DNA from: Yersinia alsatica
Lineage (GTDB): Bacteria > Pseudomonadota > Gammaproteobacteria > Enterobacterales > Enterobacteriaceae
Length of the DNA stretch: 64,000 nt
Reading direction: 5' to 3'
Assembly: GCF_902170305.1 (NCBI RefSeq)
Contig: NZ_CABHWW010000003.1
Span: forward strand, 1 to 64,000
Shown: positions 58,455 through 64,000 of the stretch, piece after piece
Position numbering within the stretch: the stretch's first letter is position 1
Layout: each line of letters opens with the position of its first letter
Program-made: the position numbers and the translations under genes
Notes under the pieces: generated by a model
What the model saw: only the letters and a program-made list of their open reading frames with translations
What the model was told of the DNA's origin: nothing
Database searches by the model: none

Positions 58455-60116
58455 TTAGAATGTTTCCCAGTTTGCATTGCTGTCTAGCTTGCTGGCAGCA
58501 GGTGCTACTGCCAATACTTTCGCCCGCGGTTTTGCCGCCGGTTTTGCTCGCGCCTCGTCTGACTGCAATTTAAACACGGCAACCGCCCGGTTCAACTGAG
58601 TGGCTTGTTCCTCGAGTGAAGCGGCAGCTCGGGAAGCTTCTTGTACTAATGCGGCATTCTGCTGGGTCACACTGTCCATTTCAGCCACCGCCTGCCCAAC
58701 CTGAGTGATACCTTTGCTTTGCTCATCAGAAGCAGATGCAATCTCGCCCATCAAATCAGTCACATTGGTGATGGAACGCACAATCTCATCCATAGTTGCA
58801 CCGGCGCTCTCCACCAGAGCTGAACCACTGCTGACCCGGCTAACCGACTCATTAATCAAACTATCAATCTCTTTCGCGGCTTGTGCACTGCGCTGAGCAA
58901 GATTACGTACTTCACTGGCCACCACGGCAAAACCACGGCCTTGTTCACCGGCGCGGGCCGCTTCAACTGCCGCATTCAGCGCCAGGATATTAGTTTGGAA
59001 AGCGATACTGTTAATCACAGTCGTGATATCGGCGATTTTGCGCGAACTGGCTGAAATCTCATTCATGGTATTCACCACATCCGCCACCAACACGCCGCCT
59101 TTTTTCGCAGTTGCCGAGGCATTAGCCGCCAGTTGGCTGGCATGATGCGCATTATCAGCATTGTGTTTTACCGTCGCGGTTAGCTGCTCCATGCTCGCGG
59201 CGGTTTCTTCAAGGGCGGCAGCCTGCTGCTCGGTACGGGATGATAAATCGGTATTACCCGCAGAAATCTCGGCGGCACCATGGTAAATCCCATCAGTGCT
59301 GCTACGAATCGCTTGCACGGTGTTGACCAGACTGGTTTGCACATCACGTAACAGCGGAAATAATTGCCCAACACAATTACGGCCAAAATCAACAATAGGC
59401 TGCCCCAATTGACCGGAAGCAATCACCCGGAAATGCGCACGAATATCGTCTAATGGACGTACCAGATTGGCCACCAGATAGCGGTCTGTTGCCAATAAAA
59501 TCACCAGACCGGCGATCAGCGCAGAGATAAGCGTAATGCTGCTTACTTTGGTTAAGTGCGAGAATTGATCTTTCGCCACGCCAATAGCTTTAGATGCAGC
59601 CTGATTAAATGTTTCGGCGACAGCCCCATATTGGCGGCTCAACGCTGGCACGGTTTTTTTGGCTAAATCCTGATAAACCGCACTATTGTTGTCCATTGCC
59701 GCCTGATAAAGCGGCGTTACGCCTTGTTCAATTAATCCACTCCATCCATCAATCACTCCAGCGACTAAAGCGGGATCAATTTGTGCGTGGTCGATAGCTT
59801 TAAATTCCGCGAGCTTTTTCTTCAGATTATCCAGCGCGACGTTAGATGAGCTGAGTTCTTTATCTGCATCCGCGATATTACCGTTTTGGCGATAATCCAC
59901 CGACCGGGCAAGACGAGTCACCATACGAAAATATTGGTCCGTCCCCTGATTGACCAAATTCATGTTTTCCACCAACACCGCATTGGCGTTAGAAGATTGG
60001 GTCAGTTGATTGAGTGATAGCAGCGTATAAGCCGATACACCGCCCCAGAGCAGACAAAAAGCGCCAAGCACCCAAAGTAATGCTGCCCTGATGGTAATAT
60101 TTTTTAAAACCTGCAT
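58455..60116 (-). CDS. Methyl-accepting chemotaxis protein
   Basis: This 553-residue chemoreceptor of the Tsr/Tar type starts at the ATG at 60116, with AAGGGG upstream; a longer reading adds 28 residues without support. A transmembrane helix (about 9-33) precedes a four-helix periplasmic sensor, and a second lies near 190-212. A HAMP domain and the cytoplasmic hairpin follow. The kinase-control tip contains [20 protein letters not shown]. Methylation helices lie on both sides, and the C-terminal pentapeptide NWETF is the CheR/CheB docking motif. A sigma-28 promoter lies upstream. The ligand is unknown. It sits between ybfE and fldA, which are adjacent in E. coli. Confidence 0.96.
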   Translation of the reverse strand: MQVLKNITIRAALLWVLGAFCLLWGGVSAYTLLSLNQLTQSSNANAVLVENMNLVNQGTDQYFRMVTRLARSVDYRQNGNIADADKELSSSNVALDNLKKKLAEFKAIDHAQIDPALVAGVIDGWSGLIEQGVTPLYQAAMDNNSAVYQDLAKKTVPALSRQYGAVAETFNQAASKAIGVAKDQFSHLTKVSSITLISALIAGLVILLATDRYLVANLVRPLDDIRAHFRVIASGQLGQPIVDFGRNCVGQLFPLLRDVQTSLVNTVQAIRSSTDGIYHGAAEISAGNTDLSSRTEQQAAALEETAASMEQLTATVKHNADNAHHASQLAANASATAKKGGVLVADVVNTMNEISASSRKIADITTVINSIAFQTNILALNAAVEAARAGEQGRGFAVVASEVRNLAQRSAQAAKEIDSLINESVSRVSSGSALVESAGATMDEIVRSITNVTDLMGEIASASDEQSKGITQVGQAVAEMDSVTQQNAALVQEASRAAASLEEQATQLNRAVAVFKLQSDEARAKPAAKPRAKVLAVAPAASKLDSNANWETF

Positions 60117-60290
60117 GTTCGTTCCCCTTATATATCGGATGGTTACCGTTAGAGACTCTGGTGTTATTTGATGACCGAAAAGCAATAAAGGACGTTCCAT
60201 ACAGCTAACGACGACTCCTTTCCCGACAAACTCTCATCTGACGGTTTTCCCCCTGGCACCGCAAATTGCAACCTTCCGGTTACACAAAGG

Positions 60291-60317
60291 TTATCGGCAA
60301 TGACATTGCAAGATTGA
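60291..60317 (-). promoter_or_regulatory. Sigma-28 (FliA) promoter of the chemoreceptor gene
   Basis: On the minus strand, GCCGATAA (60291-60298) is an exact FliA -10 element. The -35 element TCAATCTT (60310-60317) lies 11 bp upstream and matches five of eight consensus positions (TAAAGTTT). It predicts a transcript beginning near 60284, about 170 nt before the start codon. Confidence 0.75.
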
Positions 60318-60465
60318 GCGACTCACAAAAATTTAATATCACATAAACTTGATATGAGCCCGAGGGCGTTTTCTGGCATGATGTCGCCCTATACATGTGT
60401 TATATTGTTGGGCAACGCGCTCAGTGTTTAACATAACTATTTGAATTTAAAAGGTATTAAGTTAT

Positions 60466-60993
60466 ATGGCAACTGTAGGCATTTTCTTTGGCAGCGATAC
60501 TGGCAATACCGAAAACATTGCCAAGATGATCCAAAAGCAACTGGGCAAAGATGTTGCTGAGGTTCACGACATTGCTAAAAGCAGTAAAGAAGATTTAGAA
60601 GGCTTCGATATTCTGCTGCTTGGTATCCCAACTTGGTATTACGGTGAAGCCCAATGTGATTGGGATGATTTCTTCCCAACATTGGAAGAGATCGATTTTA
60701 ACGGCAAGCTAGTGGCTTTGTTCGGTTGTGGCGATCAGGAAGACTACGCAGAATATTTCTGTGATGCGATGGGTACCGTGCGCGATATCATCGAACCTCG
60801 CGGTGCTGCAATCGTCGGTCACTGGCCAACCGCTGGCTACCACTTCGAAGCCTCTAAAGGCTTGGCTGATGATGATCACTTCATTGGTTTAGCCATTGAT
60901 GAAGATAGGCAGCCAGAACTGACGAATGAACGTGTTGAAGCTTGGGTAAAACAGATCAGTGAAGAACTGAATCTGGCCGAGATCACCGGTTAA
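60466..60993 (+). CDS. fldA: Flavodoxin 1
   Basis: FldA, 175 residues, is a long-chain flavodoxin that carries single electrons for isoprenoid synthesis, biotin synthesis, methionine synthase reactivation and anaerobic radical enzymes. The FMN phosphate loop is FFGSDTGNTENIAKMI (about 8-22). GIPTWYYGEAQCDWDDF and GCGDQEDYAEYFCDAMG are the isoalloxazine loops. It is essential in E. coli and lies upstream of fur here as there. Confidence 0.98.
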   Translation: MATVGIFFGSDTGNTENIAKMIQKQLGKDVAEVHDIAKSSKEDLEGFDILLLGIPTWYYGEAQCDWDDFFPTLEEIDFNGKLVALFGCGDQEDYAEYFCDAMGTVRDIIEPRGAAIVGHWPTAGYHFEASKGLADDDHFIGLAIDEDRQPELTNERVEAWVKQISEELNLAEITG

Positions 60994-61003
60994 TTTGTTC
61001 GAT

Positions 61004-61045
61004 CGGAAACGCTGAGGTGATATTGCATAGCGCCGAGCGTTTCCG
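61004..61045 (+). terminator. Terminator-like stem-loop after fldA
   Basis: CGGAAACGCT (61004-61013) pairs perfectly with AGCGTTTCCG (61036-61045) across a 22-nt loop. A pyrimidine-rich tract (TCTCCTCCCCCTTT) follows. It starts 11 nt after the fldA stop. Confidence 0.55.
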
Positions 61046-61338
61046 TTAACTCTCCTCCCCCTTTGAACTCTTTTTTTGTCTGCCCCAACCCTTTAATCCC
61101 ATGTTGCCAAAGCCAATAACCGCAAAATATGCGCGGTGTCATTTGTTGGCAGAATGAGCTTTGTTAAGCAGTCCACAAATCAGCAGCATGATGCGTGCAA
61201 AATGAAAATAAACCGCTACAAATTTGTAACGTTGCCTATAGCGGCCTTATACTTAAATGATGCAACAATCCCATTCATCAATACATTGCATGATTAATCG
61301 GACAAAGTGTGCAATTATATCTTTGTTAACAACCACGG

Positions 61339-61367
61339 TTTTCATTTAGGGCTAGCAGTTCTATAAT
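61339..61367 (+). promoter_or_regulatory. Candidate fur promoter
   Basis: TATAAT at 61362-61367 is a consensus -10, with TTTTCA (61339-61344) at 17-bp spacing as a weak -35. An exact inverted repeat CGCAATC-GTAAT-GATTGCG (61372-61390) covers the predicted start of transcription and may be an operator. I could not confirm a Fur box or an upstream leader peptide like E. coli uof. Confidence 0.5.
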
Positions 61368-61451
61368 GAGACGCAATCGTAATGATTGCGCCACGGATGT
61401 CATAGGCTGAACAGCCTTAATTTGAATCGATAGTAACAGGACTGAATCCGC

Positions 61452-61898
61452 ATGACTGACAACAACAAAGCCTTAAAAAACGCTGGTTTGAAGGTAACAC
61501 TGCCCCGGCTTAAGATTCTGGAAGTGTTGCAAAATCCAGAGTGCCACCACGTCAGTGCGGAAGATCTTTATAAAAAGCTGATTGATATGGGCGAAGAAAT
61601 TGGTTTGGCGACGGTTTACCGTGTACTGAACCAGTTTGATGATGCCGGTATTGTTACCCGCCACAATTTCGAAGGCGGCAAATCAGTCTTTGAGCTGACG
61701 CAGCAACATCATCACGATCACCTGATTTGCCTGGATTGTGGCAAAGTGATTGAGTTTAGTAATGAATCCATTGAATCTCTTCAACGTGAAATTGCTAAAC
61801 AGCATGGTATCAAGCTGACTAACCACAGTCTGTATCTATACGGCCACTGTGAGACCGGCGATTGCCGTGAAAATGAGTCTGCGCACGATAAAAGATAA
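61452..61898 (+). CDS. fur: Ferric uptake regulator Fur
   Basis: Fur, 148 residues, is the iron-dependent repressor of iron acquisition genes. The N-terminal winged helix contains LKVTLPRLKILEVLQ and ATVYRVLNQFDDAGIV. The metal sites are HHHDHLICLDCGKVIEF (His cluster with Cys near 93 and 96) and the C-terminal GHCETGDC. Length equals E. coli Fur. It is monocistronic here. Confidence 0.98.
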   Translation: MTDNNKALKNAGLKVTLPRLKILEVLQNPECHHVSAEDLYKKLIDMGEEIGLATVYRVLNQFDDAGIVTRHNFEGGKSVFELTQQHHHDHLICLDCGKVIEFSNESIESLQREIAKQHGIKLTNHSLYLYGHCETGDCRENESAHDKR

Positions 61899-61902
61899 AA
61901 TA

Positions 61903-62026
61903 TGCCCATCATCTTTCACACTGCAGGTGTGTTGGCTGGCTCTCACTCACCCGAATCACTTACTGATGTAAGCTCATCGGGATTCTATCGATAGCCACCT
62001 TCCTGCACTTTGATATTTATTGGGCA
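61903..62026. repeat. Intergenic palindromic element (YPAL/MITE-like)
   Basis: This ~124-bp imperfect palindrome begins TGCCCATC and ends TTGGGCA. The outer arms pair over about 25 bp, through CACTGCAGG on the left and CCTGCACTTTGA on the right. A central hairpin is CCCGA...CTTAC-TGAT-GTAAG...TCGGG. The size, palindromic form and location after a gene fit Yersinia palindromic sequences (YPAL) or similar miniature elements; copy number cannot be checked here. The rest of 62027-62290 shows no credible gene. Confidence 0.55.
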
Positions 62027-62299
62027 TGATATTATCGCATTGATTTTATAAAGACTTTAAGCGCTGAGATTTTAAGTACCGAATAACCTTAGGGTTTGTT
62101 TTTAATCCAGATAACGGCACTCTATTATCTGGATAGCATTATCCATCAGCAAGATGGCCACCTTTCCTGTTCAGTCGGGAGTCAGGTGGTCATTCTTATT
62201 TATATCTCGCCCCTCCGCCGTTCATGTTTGTCCCTTACTCGTTTCGACGTCAATGTATCTCACTGCCCTTATCAGGGTGCTATGGCACTATTTTGGGCA

Positions 62300-62324
62300 A
62301 AAAAAACCCCGGACTTGCCGGGGG
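62300..62324 (-). terminator. Terminator of the hexosaminidase gene
   Basis: CCCCGG (62307-62312) and CCGGGG (62318-62323) pair around ACTTG. On the minus strand a run of seven T follows, a typical Rho-independent terminator about 95 nt past the gene at 62418. Confidence 0.8.
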
Positions 62325-62417
62325 AAAAACCATCAACTCAACTTCACTTAATATTGTTTACCTAAAGAACCTAGCAAACAGGAGATAACATCAGACACAG
62401 CACTTTAACAACAATCA

Positions 62418-64000
62418 TCAAACTTTCACTGGCTCAGCGCGGCTACTGCGCTTTCCGTCTGGGCTAGTCGAGCGGATTAACACATCACCGCTGACTTTAG
62501 ATTGCACCTTGGCATCATACTTCTGCCACTGCTTACCGCCATCAGTGGAATACTCGATAATCAGCCCCGGCAAGGAGATATTGGCTTCCAATACGCCGTT
62601 GACCACACGAGCCCCCGGTACCGGCAAGCGGTATGCAATACCGGCTTTATCCAGTTTTGCCAATTCGCGCTGGCCCATGATATTGGCAAAGCGCTGCCAA
62701 TCGGTGTTCAATGCCACGGTATCAACCAGATGTGTTTCACCACCTTGGTACTCTCGGCCCGCCTTGTAATCTTGTTCCCAAGATGCGCGGTGCCAGGCAC
62801 GTTCAGCCAGCGGCAACACCCGTGGGAAAATCATGTATTCCATCTGTTGGTCAGTGCGTACGGTTTCATTCCACGACTGACCTGAAATCCCGTGCACACC
62901 CGGCCATGGCTTATCACTCTTCGCACTGAAATGGTTGCCATCACGGTCAACCGAGGTTTCGGCGTTTTGCGGCATGTTATCTGGGGCAAAACTGAAGACT
63001 TTGGCTTCATCGCTAAAACGCGTCGCCCAGTAGTAACCGCGTTCATTCGGATTAACTTCATAAGGCATATCGAAGTAGACATAATCCGGGTTAGAGGCAA
63101 CCACTTCATAACCTTTATTGGCCCAATCATTGATGGAGTCAGCCCCGCCCCAGTAGAGGGTATCCCAGAAGTTAACGCCAACCCGTTTGGTCGCAAAGGC
63201 TTTCGAATCCTTAGCGTCTTTCAAACCATCTTGCCAAGCCTGCATTTTTTCGATGCCGTGAGCATTAACCAGTTTGCTGACTTCAATAGCGAAGTGGCTG
63301 GAGAGATGCTCAACATCCTGAATTTTGCCTTGCTTGACCATATCCTGACATACCTGAGACTTAGCCCACGGCTTATCTTCAACACTCTTATCAATGATGC
63401 CTTTGCCCGGCTCAATGGTGCCATTTTTGTCTTGGAAACCGGCTCCCAGACGAATGTTTTTCGCTTCATCACCACCAAAATGCCACGTGGTTAATGGCAT
63501 GCCCGCATCTTTGTGCATCTGGGCCATTTCGCCAATCACTTTATCGACAAAACGCTTCGATGAATCCAGACACGGGTTCAGATAACTTTTGCGCTCATAG
63601 AACTGCACCGAGGTGGTGTTGGAGTCATCTGTCGGGTCAAGCAAGCGGAATTCGTTAGCTTCTTTCTCTTTGCCCTGCTTCATCAAATTGTTGTAACGCG
63701 CTTCCATCGACACCACTGCCGCACGGGCGTGGGCTGGCATATCAATTTCAGGAATTACCTCAATTTGGCGAGCTTTAGCGTATTTCAGAATTTCAATGTA
63801 GTCATCACGGGTAAAGTGGCCGGAACCCAGATTATTGCTATCCGGGCCAGAACCCAGTTGTGGCAATAAGCAGGTATTTTCAGTCAAATCGTGGCAGCGT
63901 TTGCTCCCCACATCGGTCAGCTCCGGCAAGCCAGGGATCTCAATGCGCCAGCCTTCATCATCACTCAAGTGGAAATGGAATTTGTTCAGCTTATAAGCGG
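62418..64000 (-). CDS. Beta-N-acetylhexosaminidase / chitobiase (GH20), 5' part outside the window
   Basis: This is the C-terminal ~527 residues of a family 20 glycoside hydrolase that removes N-acetylglucosamine from chitobiose-type oligosaccharides. The coding frame continues past base 64000 (AYKLNKFHFHLSDDEGWR), so the internal Met is not the start. The catalytic Asp-Glu pair is in TWHFGGDEAKN. PEIDMPAHARA, YVYFDMPYE and GVHGISGQSWNETVRT belong to the TIM barrel. The last ~80 residues form the C-terminal immunoglobulin-like domain (TDGGKQWQKYD). The size suggests a Serratia/Vibrio-type chitobiase, usually secreted. Confidence 0.93.
   Translation of the reverse strand, partial: AYKLNKFHFHLSDDEGWRIEIPGLPELTDVGSKRCHDLTENTCLLPQLGSGPDSNNLGSGHFTRDDYIEILKYAKARQIEVIPEIDMPAHARAAVVSMEARYNNLMKQGKEKEANEFRLLDPTDDSNTTSVQFYERKSYLNPCLDSSKRFVDKVIGEMAQMHKDAGMPLTTWHFGGDEAKNIRLGAGFQDKNGTIEPGKGIIDKSVEDKPWAKSQVCQDMVKQGKIQDVEHLSSHFAIEVSKLVNAHGIEKMQAWQDGLKDAKDSKAFATKRVGVNFWDTLYWGGADSINDWANKGYEVVASNPDYVYFDMPYEVNPNERGYYWATRFSDEAKVFSFAPDNMPQNAETSVDRDGNHFSAKSDKPWPGVHGISGQSWNETVRTDQQMEYMIFPRVLPLAERAWHRASWEQDYKAGREYQGGETHLVDTVALNTDWQRFANIMGQRELAKLDKAGIAYRLPVPGARVVNGVLEANISLPGLIIEYSTDGGKQWQKYDAKVQSKVSGDVLIRSTSPDGKRSSRAEPVKV

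Noticed and set aside
61391-61455. Leader peptide upstream of fur (like E. coli uof)
   Set aside because: The frame ending in the TGA that overlaps the fur ATG has an in-frame stop nine codons earlier and no start codon.
62096-62365. 89-codon plus-strand frame between fur and the hexosaminidase gene
   Set aside because: It has no ribosome-binding site, runs through the hexosaminidase terminator hairpin and resembles no protein I know.

Overview
The window is chromosomal DNA of an enterobacterium, most likely a Yersinia species outside the Y. pestis lineage. The core genes (tol-pal, cyd, suc/sdh/gltA, pxp, phr, kdp, pgm/seqA, fldA/fur) follow the same general order as the E. coli K-12 gltA-kdp-fur region. 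The insertions differ from E. coli: a MARTX toxin locus, a DUF969/DUF979/pcp block, an extra periplasmic nucleotidase, a chemoreceptor beside fldA and a small intergenic palindrome. The species cannot be settled from the sequence alone.

Layout. 1-71 is the end of a tRNA-Lys. 264-5838 (minus) is ybgC-tolQRAB-pal-cpoB, the trans-envelope machine for cell division and outer-membrane integrity. 5987-9133 (minus) is cydABX-ybgE, cytochrome bd oxidase. 9724-11622 (plus) is a secreted 5'-nucleotidase/cyclic phosphodiesterase. 11688-21375 (minus) is sdhCDAB-sucABCD, divergent from gltA (22027-23310): most of the TCA cycle from citrate synthase to succinate dehydrogenase. 23373-28279 (minus) is a pyroglutamate module: pxpB-pxpC-pxpA (5-oxoprolinase), two DUF969/DUF979 membrane proteins and pcp (pyroglutamyl peptidase). 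28708-32516 (minus) holds ybgI, a periplasmic class II cyclic-nucleotide phosphodiesterase, phrB and ybgA.

32664-43355 (minus) is the accessory block: an rtxH-like gene, the acyltransferase rtxC, and a 3291-residue MARTX toxin. The toxin has glycine-rich repeats, an Ala/Gln-rich coiled coil, one apparent effector with a C58 (YopT/PaToxP-like) cysteine-peptidase signature, a C80 autoprocessing domain and C-terminal RTX repeats. No rtxBDE-type secretion genes are in the window. The locus sits between ybgA-phrB and ybfA-kdp, the interval where E. coli K-12 carries rhsC.

43630-52322 is ybfA (minus) and kdpFABC-kdpDE (plus), high-affinity K+ uptake with its sensor and regulator, preceded by a recognisable KdpE operator. 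52416-54495 (plus) has a half-size EamA transporter and a second RTX-repeat protein. 54546-56802 (minus) is seqA-pgm. 57029-58385 (plus) is ybfF and ybfE. 58455-60116 (minus) is a methyl-accepting chemotaxis protein with a sigma-28 promoter. fldA and fur follow (plus). The window ends inside a GH20 beta-N-acetylhexosaminidase (minus).
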